Shown here: piece by piece, positions 7,946 through 16,381 of the stretch
How positions within the stretch are numbered: position 1 is the stretch's first letter
Layout of the letters: every line of letters starts with the position of its first letter
NCBI RefSeq assembly: GCF_039540405.1
Contig: NZ_BAABEY010000033.1
Coordinates: 173,947-237,946, forward strand
Source of the DNA: Ravibacter arvi
GTDB taxonomy: Bacteria; Bacteroidota; Bacteroidia; Cytophagales; Spirosomataceae
DNA length: 64,000 nt
Reading direction: 5' to 3'
Program-made: the position numbers and the translations under genes
Notes under the pieces: generated by a model
Seen by the model: the letters and a program-made list of their open reading frames with translations, nothing else
Database searches by the model: none
Told to the model about the DNA's origin: nothing

Positions 7946-10900
7946 ATGAAAGCGAATGTTATTGTCGCTGCAGGAATTTTTTTGTTCAGTCTCTGGGCTA
8001 TTCGTTCACCGGCGCAGGTTATATCGCTGTCCCAGATTAAAAGCGCCGACGGTCCGAATTGCTTCATCAGCCCGGAAGCAATTACCCGGAAGAATAGTAA
8101 AACCTCCCGACTGCTCGCGGAAAGCCCGGTCGTCAGAGCAGCTTACATCATTCCGGCCAATCGTACGGCCCAACCCCACGCGCCGGAAAAAATCCAGGCG
8201 CTCCTTAACCAGGCCCAGGCGTACTACAGGGAACAAATGGAAATGAATGGTTTCGGGGATAAAACGTTCCGTTATGAAAAAGACCCTGGCACGGGAAAAC
8301 CCGTTGTTCACCTGATCAACAGCCGCCGTGACGATGCTTATTTCAGGGGTGATGCCGGAAGCGGCAATAACTATAATGTCTACGCCCGGAATATCGAAGC
8401 TGCTCAGGAAGCCGGATTCAGCATTTTTGCTGCCAACGAAGTCTGGTTGTTGATTTCGGAGTCCCATCTGATGAATCCTGATGGCACCTACATCGGGGAC
8501 GTGGGCCTTGGAGCTTCTTTCGGCTCTGCAAATGATGGCGGAGTTGCCGTGCTCGGCAGCAATTATCTGCCCTTCCTTGACAAACTGACCGATGCTGGGC
8601 CTTACGACGGCCAGGTCGTACCGGAATTCGGCCCGTATCCAATCAAAAAAAACGTCACCTTCGGGTCGTCGATCGGGACCACGTTCAGCAATCTCGCCTC
8701 CAACTACGTGGGCGCGGCTATCCACGAGCTCGGACACGCCTTTGGCTTGCCGCACGACACCCGCAATCATGCGTTCGGGCAGGGAAATCTGATGGGGGCC
8801 GGTTATGTCTACGCAAGAGGGGCCTTGTTTCCTTCTGTTTTTACATCAGAATACATGCGGCTGGAATACGCGGCAGCCCTTTACCTCAATACCAGCCACT
8901 ACTTCAATCCAAATAAAATAAGGAATCAGGCGCCTTCCCTATCCGTCCGTTCCGACGGCGCCATTTCCAACGGCCTGCTCAACATTTCATTCGATGCGAC
9001 AGATGCGGACGGTCTGGCTTCCGCGTTTCTGCTGTTCAATGGCGAACGTGTCGGCGAGTTACCGTTAGACGGAACCAGCGTTTCAACCCGGTTTGCAACT
9101 CCTTTCGTTGCTTCAGGTACGAAAGAATACACTGTTTCCGTTCTTGACAATCAAGGAAACAGAACCGACGCCACGTTATCTGTTACAGCCCTCCGGTCCG
9201 GGAATAACGAGGCCCCCAAACCCAAAATAGGCGTTTTTAAACCGGTTTCACTCGCAGATGCACAGGTTCTGTTAAAATCGGCTGCTGCTTCAGACGGCAA
9301 CGATGCGATTACCGCGCTGCAGGTCCGGTGGGATTTAAACAACGACAGCACTTTTGATACAGAATGGATACGTGCCGACCGGGATTACGTCACCACTTTT
9401 CCTAAGACGGGGAACTATCGGGTGCGCGCTCAATTCAAAGATCCGGATCAGGCTGTGGTTACCTCAGCTCCTTTAGCGGTAAATATAAGAGAGCACTATA
9501 CGGACGATTTTCCATGTACGGGAGCTATTTCGTACAGCAAAGGGTGTTCCGGTTTCAGCATAGGGCTTAATGGCGTCACTGTCGGCGAAACAATTTTAAG
9601 CGCCTCTTCCGGTTGCAGCGCCAACGGGTATCAATTGTTTAATGCATCGGTAAAAAATCTTGTCCCTGGCAATAATTACCCATTTTCACTTTCGCTCCTT
9701 TCCGGAACCAATCCGGTTCAGGCTGCAATATGGATCGATTTTGATGGTAACGGAAGCTTCAGCTCGTCCGAAAAGGTTTTTTATACGATTCAAGGATCTA
9801 CCGGGCCAATTACCGGCTCCTTTTCAATACCTGCCGATGCCGTGCATCGTTCCAATGCCAGGATGCGTGTCGTAACCAATTATGGTTCGCCTCCTGATCT
9901 TCCCTGCGGGTCTTATGAATATGGCGAAACGGAGGATTACGCGATAACGATTACAAATTGTGATCCGAACCTTTCCGTTGGCGACATTACGTCATTTCCG
10001 CCGACTTCCTGCCTGGCATCCGATGGTAAAATCCGTATCAACGTTCCGTTTACGGATGGTACGCCGTTAACGCTTTATTTTGAACAGGAGGGCGTGGAAC
10101 AAACCAAAGTGCTAACTGTAACGGACGGCCATCTTGAGATGACCGGACTGACGGCGGGGAGTTACCCATTGGTAGGGCTGGCCTATAAAAGCTGCCCGTT
10201 ATTCATTAATAAGACTGTATCGCTGACGGCGCCGGTACCGGACATCGGAATCGTTGTTTCCGGTGCCACTTCTTTTTGTCCCGGCGATGGAGTTACTATT
10301 TCCGTAAACACCTCTGAAGGCTCCTTCCAGAGTTTTCAATGGAAAAAGGACGGCGCCCCGGTCCCCGGCGCTACGGGACGGGAATACCGGGCCACCGAAC
10401 CCGGAGCGTACACGCTTGCCGCCCGGACCGGGACTTGTACTGCGTCTTCGCCGGAAGTAACGCTCATTTACAAAAAGACCAAACCTGAAATTCACATTGT
10501 CGATGGAAATACGCTCTCCAGCTCCGAAAGCAGCGCCGGGTACCAGTGGTATATAAACGGCATCTTAATTCAAGGTGCAACCAGTAGGAGTTACCAGCCT
10601 TCCAAGCCAGGGCAATATCACGTGAAAGGTAGCCCGGAAGGATGCGTTTCCGAGATGTCTAACGAGTTCGAGTGGATTATCCTTTCGACAGAACCGTCTT
10701 CTCTGCTCAACGGTTATGAGCTGACCGTTTTCCCTAACCCCGCGAAAACCGAATTTTTTATTGAGTTGAAGGTCGATAAGGCATCTGAAGCTATATTTCA
10801 GCTTATAGACTTAAACGGCAGAAAAGTATTACCCGAAGCGAGATTAAATGCTGCAGTCGATCATCGGATATTTTTTGATACATCGCCCCTAAATCCGGGA

Positions 10901-10963
10901 ATTTATTTGATAGAGATCCGGTTTGATAAGCATCATATTTTTAAAAAAATCACGCTAATGTAA
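7946..10963 (+). CDS. Secreted zinc metalloprotease-like protein with GEVED, Ig-like and T9SS domains
   Basis: The 1005-residue protein begins with a signal peptide (VIVAAGIFLFSLWAI). The zinc-binding motif HELGHAFGLPHD is near residues 261-272, the extended HExxHxxGxxHD signature of metzincin peptidases. Downstream come beta-sandwich regions including a PKD-like segment (RWDLNNDSTFDTEW), a GEVED domain (IWIDFDGNGSFSSSEK ... YGETEDYAI, ~590-670) and an Ig-like domain (FQWKKDGAPVPGATG, ~765-845). The C-terminus (LTVFPNPAKTEFFIEL ... NPGIYLIEIRF) is a type IX secretion sorting domain, so the protein is exported to the surface or medium. It probably degrades protein or glycoprotein. Site A upstream may regulate it. 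Confidence 0.88.
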   Translation: MKANVIVAAGIFLFSLWAIRSPAQVISLSQIKSADGPNCFISPEAITRKNSKTSRLLAESPVVRAAYIIPANRTAQPHAPEKIQALLNQAQAYYREQMEMNGFGDKTFRYEKDPGTGKPVVHLINSRRDDAYFRGDAGSGNNYNVYARNIEAAQEAGFSIFAANEVWLLISESHLMNPDGTYIGDVGLGASFGSANDGGVAVLGSNYLPFLDKLTDAGPYDGQVVPEFGPYPIKKNVTFGSSIGTTFSNLASNYVGAAIHELGHAFGLPHDTRNHAFGQGNLMGAGYVYARGALFPSVFTSEYMRLEYAAALYLNTSHYFNPNKIRNQAPSLSVRSDGAISNGLLNISFDATDADGLASAFLLFNGERVGELPLDGTSVSTRFATPFVASGTKEYTVSVLDNQGNRTDATLSVTALRSGNNEAPKPKIGVFKPVSLADAQVLLKSAAASDGNDAITALQVRWDLNNDSTFDTEWIRADRDYVTTFPKTGNYRVRAQFKDPDQAVVTSAPLAVNIREHYTDDFPCTGAISYSKGCSGFSIGLNGVTVGETILSASSGCSANGYQLFNASVKNLVPGNNYPFSLSLLSGTNPVQAAIWIDFDGNGSFSSSEKVFYTIQGSTGPITGSFSIPADAVHRSNARMRVVTNYGSPPDLPCGSYEYGETEDYAITITNCDPNLSVGDITSFPPTSCLASDGKIRINVPFTDGTPLTLYFEQEGVEQTKVLTVTDGHLEMTGLTAGSYPLVGLAYKSCPLFINKTVSLTAPVPDIGIVVSGATSFCPGDGVTISVNTSEGSFQSFQWKKDGAPVPGATGREYRATEPGAYTLAARTGTCTASSPEVTLIYKKTKPEIHIVDGNTLSSSESSAGYQWYINGILIQGATSRSYQPSKPGQYHVKGSPEGCVSEMSNEFEWIILSTEPSSLLNGYELTVFPNPAKTEFFIELKVDKASEAIFQLIDLNGRKVLPEARLNAAVDHRIFFDTSPLNPGIYLIEIRFDKHHIFKKITLM

Positions 10964-11130
10964 CCAGTTGTATTTAGAATTTTTAAAAGAAAATAGCGTC
11001 TATGATTTTCTAATTAACAGGCAGTAATAGAGGGGGAAAATCAGATAGTGACTTTAATTTACTACGTTGTTTTTTTTTGCGAATTTGTTGCAGATGATTA
11101 ATAAAACTTCGTAATTAATAAACAGATAAA

Positions 11131-12459
11131 ATGATGAAAAAGCTCTTATACGTACTTCAGATTGCTATTCTTGCGAGCTTCGAAGCTAATGTACTGGCGC
11201 AAACGCCGTCTGTTACAATGACAAATAATATAGCCTTCTATAACGGAACGACAAGCACTTATAGCTGCGAAATAGATCCCAGCCAAGTTTATTGGATTAA
11301 TGGAACTTATACGCCGGGAAAGCTTTGGGCAGGCGACGGCGGAGTATTATCCAACGATTTGTATTTGATAAACGGCCGGCCCGCCTATAAGATGAGGAAT
11401 GCGCTAGGCGGAGAAGGATATAAAGTTTTTAACGGGAATTGCCTCTACGGTGGTGGCGACCTGATGTTATGGTGGAACGGCTATCGATGGGTACTCGGCT
11501 ATCGCGGACAGACAGGGCCGAATACGTTCGATTTTAACATAGCACTTTATAACGGTGTCAACACCGTTGCTCCCCCCTGCGAAGGCTGGGCGGGAGGCGG
11601 GCGTCTTACAGGCAATTGCCAACCTTATACCATACAGCTTACCGGTCCACAGGGAGGGCCGGCGGTTGACACCAGGAAAACCAGGAGCGGAGGCGTAGTA
11701 AATGATAAAAACGCATACGAAATTCCTCTGTATAACAACACCGGTTATGTTTACATCTATTGGGATGGGTTAAAATGGATCATGAAGACCATTTTAACCC
11801 CTGGCTCAAACGGCCGCATCGCTGACGAGGAGCTATCGGTCAATACTGGGGATAACGGGGCGAATCCGCCGTGCACCGGGTGGTCTAATGGTTATGAGTT
11901 GGGTGGTGGCATTTGCGAAGGCGGGGAAGCGGGGATACAATTACCGGTCAATCTTATTTCATTTGAGGCAAACGCCGGATCTGGTAACGTTGTCAGGCTA
12001 AACTGGTCAACTGCGGGGGAGCATAATTTTGAGTATTTTAGTGTGGAGCGAAGCCACGACGTCAAAAAGTTTGAAGAACTTGCGCGAATAATTGCAAAAG
12101 GAGATTCGTACGAAATCAAATCGTATATTCACACTGACGAAACACCTCTCCGGGGCCGGAGTTTTTACCGGCTTCGCCAGGTGGATCTGGATGGTAGCCA
12201 TACCTATTCTCCTATAGTAAGCGTGCGTACCTCAAGTACAGACGTACCTTATCCCAATCCAACATCGGATGGAGTAATTTATATGGAAGTGGAAGAAAAT
12301 GCCATATTGAATCTCACAGATATGGACGGTAGGGATATTCCTTTCACAAAGCGGTCTTTAAACGGAAAGATCGCCGAAATACGCCCAATCAGAAGTTTGA
12401 TTCCGGGAATATATATAATATCACATAACGGAATAGGTAGCAGAATAGTTGTAGAATGA
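11131..12459 (+). CDS. T9SS-sorted protein with two copies of an unnamed domain
   Basis: The 442-residue protein has a signal peptide (LLYVLQIAILASFEANVLAQ). Its first ~270 residues contain two related units, each with an aromatic segment (LMLWWNGYRWVLGY; VYIYWDGLKWIMK) and a Cys motif (APPCEGWAGGGRLTGNC; NPPCTGWSNGYELGGGIC). I do not recognise the domain; the conserved pattern is PPCxGWxxGxxLxGxxC with small variation. A linker (LPVNLISFEANAG) and Fn3-like segment lead to a T9SS C-terminal sorting domain (PYPNPTSDGVIYMEV ... PGIYIISHNG). It is secreted; the paired domain may be carbohydrate-binding, by analogy only. It follows the metalloprotease by 167 bases on the same strand and may share its control. 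Confidence 0.8.
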   Translation: MMKKLLYVLQIAILASFEANVLAQTPSVTMTNNIAFYNGTTSTYSCEIDPSQVYWINGTYTPGKLWAGDGGVLSNDLYLINGRPAYKMRNALGGEGYKVFNGNCLYGGGDLMLWWNGYRWVLGYRGQTGPNTFDFNIALYNGVNTVAPPCEGWAGGGRLTGNCQPYTIQLTGPQGGPAVDTRKTRSGGVVNDKNAYEIPLYNNTGYVYIYWDGLKWIMKTILTPGSNGRIADEELSVNTGDNGANPPCTGWSNGYELGGGICEGGEAGIQLPVNLISFEANAGSGNVVRLNWSTAGEHNFEYFSVERSHDVKKFEELARIIAKGDSYEIKSYIHTDETPLRGRSFYRLRQVDLDGSHTYSPIVSVRTSSTDVPYPNPTSDGVIYMEVEENAILNLTDMDGRDIPFTKRSLNGKIAEIRPIRSLIPGIYIISHNGIGSRIVVE

Positions 12460-12515
12460 GGGGGCTTAAAAAAACACGGTATTGCCTCGGAATTTGGATG
12501 GTATAGATCATGTAA

Positions 12516-12671
12516 GTATCTGAAATAAAATGCAGTAATCACTTCGCTACTCTTATCAAAATTGAATGTATTAGTGAAGATCAGGTTAATGAAGTGGCCC
12601 GACAATTTTACGGCATGTCCATTCAGGTACTCGAAAACCGACGATTGCTCATAGGCCTGGATGAATATTGA
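12516..12671 (+). pseudogene. Short unassigned ORF remnant
   Basis: A 51-codon frame without an evident ATG start reads through to EVARQFYGMSIQVLE and ends RRLLIGLDEY. Composition and hydrophobic pattern look protein-like, faintly like the last strand and helix of a thioredoxin/glutaredoxin-fold protein, but I cannot assign it. It lies between two convergent genes and is probably a leftover fragment. Confidence 0.2.
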
Positions 12672-12678
12672 CGACTAG

Positions 12679-15069
12679 TTAATTATCAAATTGAGGGCGA
12701 ACCCTGAACGAGCCTTTGATGGGCTGATTTCTCACAGTGTATAGTCCTTTTATGTATTCGTCTCCTACAAATTCGAAAGTTCCCTCAATTATACTCCCTT
12801 TTTCGTATTTTGTGATTTTTACGTTGCCTCCAGATTTACCTAAAAAACTGGAGCCTGAGGTTGAAGTGATATACGCATTCAATACGGGTCCTTTTGACGG
12901 CAAAGATGCATAAAATTCCGTGCGGCTTGCGTAGGGAGATAGCATGATGTCTTCATTCAATGGCGCAGCTATAGTATAATCTCCAACTCCCTTGAATGCA
13001 TTGTTGTAGAAGTCAATAGATAGAAATGCCGAATACGATTGACTTCCCTTCCTGTCGTCATAGATTGCAAGCAGACTTGGCCAGGACTCACGCCTAATTC
13101 CATATGTGTGGTTACTAAAGCTGATCGCGTCACCTGTGTATTTTGGTACTAAATATTCATTTGACCCAACGGTAAATCTTACAAAGTACTGAGGAAGTAT
13201 CCTGATTTTTAGTTCCTTCGCAATATAGTCTGATGCACCGGGCGGCAATGCGCGTAATCGGATTGTAAAATCGCCGACCTTCGAAAATTTATGTTTAGCC
13301 GTCTGTTTGTCAACTGCTTCGTCTGTATTTCCATCGCCGAAGTCCCAAAAGAATACAGTTTTTGGTGGGAATGAACAGGTCGCTCCCAGAGAAAAAGCGT
13401 ATTCTTTGTCGGTTTCGCCGGCTTTTTCAATAGAAATCCCTTCCCCGGTCGTGATCTGGCAATTTTTGAAATCCTGTTCTTCACTAATGACCTCGATATC
13501 AAACCAACGAAAGTCTGCCCAAGTATCTTCGTAGACCTTATTCTCATAAGTTACGTCCTGTGAAACCAGAATGCCAATTTTTTGCCGCCCGCCAGGCAAA
13601 TTGTAAAGCGAATTTCCGGAGATCTCAATCACTTTTCCTTTGTCATTGATCAATTTGGCTTTGGTGCGTGGCTGGCTCGCAATACTGCTTATTCCAATTT
13701 GGAAAGGACATACTATCTTGTTTACAGCAGCCTGATTAAGTGTTGTTTTTGTGACCTCTTTACCGATTGTCTTAATAGTGTACATGAAATCTGGAAATTT
13801 ATCGTGGCCGATATTCCCGTTTTCAAGCTCTTGCCATTTGCTGCTAAGAATGTTCCTATAGCTGAACGATGAATAGGAAAGTGGCATAAACCCCGAATAT
13901 GAAGAGGCAACGTCAGCTTTTGAACCGGAGTTATATGGCAAGAGATTTCTTTTTATGGGGTCGTATACTACTTTTCTCTTTTCTTTCGGAAAATTGGGAT
14001 CTGCAATTTCCAATTCATTATTGATTTTGCCAACTATTAAGACAAAGTGGCTTAAATTGTTACGATCTATAAGTGTTAGATAAAGCGGTTTACCGGTTAT
14101 TTTAAGGCAAAAGGCTGCATATATATAGGCAATTTTATTTTTATGGCTTTCTATGGGGTTCATGTAATTTATCGTCTGATAAAAAGCTGCAATAAAATTC
14201 ATGTCATGCGCATTTCCTTGCATAAGAGAAACATACTTAATTCCCGAAGCGTTTAGTTGCTCCGCATCTTCCGGCCTTAAGGTAGCCGGAGGGTTGGATG
14301 CAGCGCCATAAGTAGACAGGGTTCTGCCGGTAGACTCTTTTTTGGAGTTGAAGTACCAGAGAGAGGAGAAGGATGCGCCGTTACAATATCCTTTCGGGGC
14401 AACTATACTACCAAAATTGGTAAAGCTCCAGTTATCTTTACCGACCTCGAATGCGGTTGAGTAGTTGTCCGATAACAGCGTGATATCGAGAATTCCTACT
14501 ATAAGGAATTCCAATTTGATGAGTGATGAGGTCCGGGCCTCCTTAAAAAAAGCATTATCTTTAAAAGAGTTGACAGCCAAAACAATGTTTTTCTCCGAAA
14601 GCGAAACCATTGGCAAAAGGTCTGGTTTTCCCTCTTCATTAATAAAAACCGCTGCGGCGAAATGATCGTTGGGTAAATTAATCGGCACTTCAATTGTGAT
14701 CAGGTCGTCACTGTTCCCTGAAGGAGCAGCAATGGAAATCAACGGACTTAATACTTTATACTCATCTCCGAAATTCTGTCTTACCACTTTAGCTGTAGAA
14801 ACCGAAAATTCCGCCCCGCCTGTATAAGCGCCATCGGGAACAGTAATCTTAAAACCGTTCAAGGAAGATTCGGCATCCTGAATTCCCACTTCTCCTCCTC
14901 GGGCACTTAGCGTTTTGGAGACCACTTGCTTCATTTCCGAGATCACAACCTTACCAACCTCCGTTGTGTTCTCTTCGGGTGGTACCTGCCCATCTTTATG
15001 CTTGCACCCATGAAGGACAGCCAGCACTAAAATACTTACAACAAGGCGAAAGCAGTTTCTTAGGTACAT
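12679..15069 (-). CDS. Lipoprotein with ZU5-like, papain-like and PKD domains
   Basis: The 796-residue protein has a signal with lipobox LHGC (Cys22). Residues ~50-125 resemble a ZU5 domain (ARGGEVGIQDAES, KITVPDGAY). Residues ~215-370 show a papain/C39-like cysteine-peptidase layout: YCNGASFSSLW with C229, SHFVLIVGK with H341, and an acidic residue in EIADPNF (D357). A PKD-like domain follows near residues 580-620 (FFWDFGDGNTDEA). The C-terminal ~180 residues are beta-rich and unassigned. It should sit on the outer membrane; the Cys/His/Asp arrangement suggests peptidase or cross-linking activity, but that is inference. No T9SS tail is present. The gene is AT-richer than its neighbours. Confidence 0.7.
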   Translation of the reverse strand: MYLRNCFRLVVSILVLAVLHGCKHKDGQVPPEENTTEVGKVVISEMKQVVSKTLSARGGEVGIQDAESSLNGFKITVPDGAYTGGAEFSVSTAKVVRQNFGDEYKVLSPLISIAAPSGNSDDLITIEVPINLPNDHFAAAVFINEEGKPDLLPMVSLSEKNIVLAVNSFKDNAFFKEARTSSLIKLEFLIVGILDITLLSDNYSTAFEVGKDNWSFTNFGSIVAPKGYCNGASFSSLWYFNSKKESTGRTLSTYGAASNPPATLRPEDAEQLNASGIKYVSLMQGNAHDMNFIAAFYQTINYMNPIESHKNKIAYIYAAFCLKITGKPLYLTLIDRNNLSHFVLIVGKINNELEIADPNFPKEKRKVVYDPIKRNLLPYNSGSKADVASSYSGFMPLSYSSFSYRNILSSKWQELENGNIGHDKFPDFMYTIKTIGKEVTKTTLNQAAVNKIVCPFQIGISSIASQPRTKAKLINDKGKVIEISGNSLYNLPGGRQKIGILVSQDVTYENKVYEDTWADFRWFDIEVISEEQDFKNCQITTGEGISIEKAGETDKEYAFSLGATCSFPPKTVFFWDFGDGNTDEAVDKQTAKHKFSKVGDFTIRLRALPPGASDYIAKELKIRILPQYFVRFTVGSNEYLVPKYTGDAISFSNHTYGIRRESWPSLLAIYDDRKGSQSYSAFLSIDFYNNAFKGVGDYTIAAPLNEDIMLSPYASRTEFYASLPSKGPVLNAYITSTSGSSFLGKSGGNVKITKYEKGSIIEGTFEFVGDEYIKGLYTVRNQPIKGSFRVRPQFDN

Positions 15070-15479
15070 TGAACCGTGCTCAATACGTTTTATTAAACTT
15101 TTTATTCAACCTGAGACTTTTATCCTGGCGCTCTCAATTCTCGGCAGGCGGGAACAAAGGCCGGTTATCCCAGCCAACAGCAGCCTGGCACGTCTGTAAC
15201 GGGCAATGAAAGATTCGTGTACTGGCGTTAAAAGAGGGAGCCGGTAGTCTTTCAAGCACAAAGGTCACTATACGTCCGGGCTATAGCAATACCTATTTTT
15301 AAGTATTTTTTACGTATTGAAGCAGACGCCAGGAGACTACCTGAATTTTGTTCACAACCCTTCAGGTGAGGACTGACAAAAAACTATGGATAATCACGTC
15401 TGTTGATGCAGATTTCAAAATGGTCTTTTCCTCATTTTCAGTATATTGGAACCAGTTTGAAATCTAAAACACTATCACC
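15070..15479. other. Divergent intergenic region with degenerate coding traces
   Basis: This 410-base gap separates the lipoprotein gene (minus) from the NIPSNAP gene (plus). It contains operator candidate site B (15289-15306). A short frame ending in TKVTIRPGYSNTYF at ~15300 looks protein-like and may be a gene remnant, but it has no intact start or family match. I see no RNA gene here. Confidence 0.35.
15289..15306. promoter_or_regulatory. Palindrome-like operator candidate, site B
   Basis: ATACCTATTTTTAAGTAT fits ATACC-N8-nGTAT. It is 173 bases before the NIPSNAP gene start and 219 bases before the divergent lipoprotein gene, so the regulated gene is unclear. Confidence 0.42.
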
Positions 15480-16253
15480 ATGCATCGCAGGAGTTTTATC
15501 CGATCTTCACTGGCCGTTACTGCGGCAACGTTCGATCACACAGTTGCTGGCGCCAAAGACCCGGTGCAAAAAGAAATTTATGAATGGCGTGAATATGAAA
15601 CGCGGTTCGGTGGCGACCAGAAGCAGCTTGAAAACTATTTGAAAACTGCATTGATTCCTGCTCTGAATAAGTACGGCGTTAAACCGGTAGGGGTGTTCAA
15701 GGAATGGCGCCCGTCGGACCCGGCCAGAATTTATGTATTGACGCCCTATGCATCTATCGAAAATTACCTTTCTGTAAATGCAAAAGTAAAGGCCGATGCT
15801 GCCTATCTCGAAAATAGCGCGGCGTATCGCAACATTCCGGTCGAGAAAGCGGCTTATAGCCGTTTCACATCTACGCTTTTGGCAGCGTTTGACGGTTTCC
15901 CCAAACTGGTGTCGCCGGCAGGCGAGGCGCGGATGTTTGAATTAAGGACTTATGAGGGGTATAGCGAAGACGCGGTAAGAAGAAAAATCAAGATGTTCCA
16001 TGACGGCGAATTCCCGATATTTGAACGGGCAAAACTGAATCCCGTATTTTGCGGGGAGGTAATTGCAGGGGACCGGATGCCCCGCCTTACTTATATGATC
16101 ACCTGCAGCAGTATGGAAGAACGCGACAAAGGATGGACGGCTTTCCTGGCGGATCCTGAATGGAAAAAACTGGTGTCCGATCCGCAGTATGCCAACACGA
16201 TTTCCAAAATCAGCAACGTGTTTCTGGTACCGGTATCGTTTTCGCAGGTATAA
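15480..16253 (+). CDS. NIPSNAP-family protein with Tat-like signal
   Basis: The 257-residue protein starts with a twin-arginine-like leader (HRRSFIRSSLAVTAA). It contains two tandem ferredoxin-like NIPSNAP domains: residues ~33-130 (EIYEWREYETRFG, ALNKYGVKPVGVFKEW) and ~145-255 (MFELRTYEGYSEDAV, FERAKLNPVFCGEV, with the closing DPEWKKLVSDP). NIPSNAP proteins are small alpha/beta-barrel dimers of unclear biochemical role, and in Bacteroidota they are often exported and encoded near sugar-catabolic genes. No partner operon is evident here: both neighbours point in other directions. Assignment to the family is firm, function is not. Confidence 0.88.
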   Translation: MHRRSFIRSSLAVTAATFDHTVAGAKDPVQKEIYEWREYETRFGGDQKQLENYLKTALIPALNKYGVKPVGVFKEWRPSDPARIYVLTPYASIENYLSVNAKVKADAAYLENSAAYRNIPVEKAAYSRFTSTLLAAFDGFPKLVSPAGEARMFELRTYEGYSEDAVRRKIKMFHDGEFPIFERAKLNPVFCGEVIAGDRMPRLTYMITCSSMEERDKGWTAFLADPEWKKLVSDPQYANTISKISNVFLVPVSFSQV

Positions 16254-16271
16254 AAATTTCGCACCGGGAAA

Positions 16272-16366
16272 TTTCAGCAGCGGGTTATGCTGACAGGATC
16301 CATCCGCTAACCTACCGGGAAGTGGCAGTGGGTAGTGCAGGTCCACCCAAGAACCCGCTGCTGAAA
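16272..16366. repeat. 15-bp perfect inverted repeat with 65-bp centre
   Basis: TTTCAGCAGCGGGTT (16272-16286) is exactly complementary to 16352-16366. The element lies between two convergent genes. It could act as a transcription barrier or be a small mobile-element remnant. No target-site duplication was apparent. Confidence 0.5.
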
Positions 16367-16381
16367 AGAAGTATGGGACGG

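Noticed and set aside
16272..16366. Integron attC site
   Set aside because: The arms lack the RYYYAAC/GTTRRRY boxes at the proper ends and no integrase gene is in the window.
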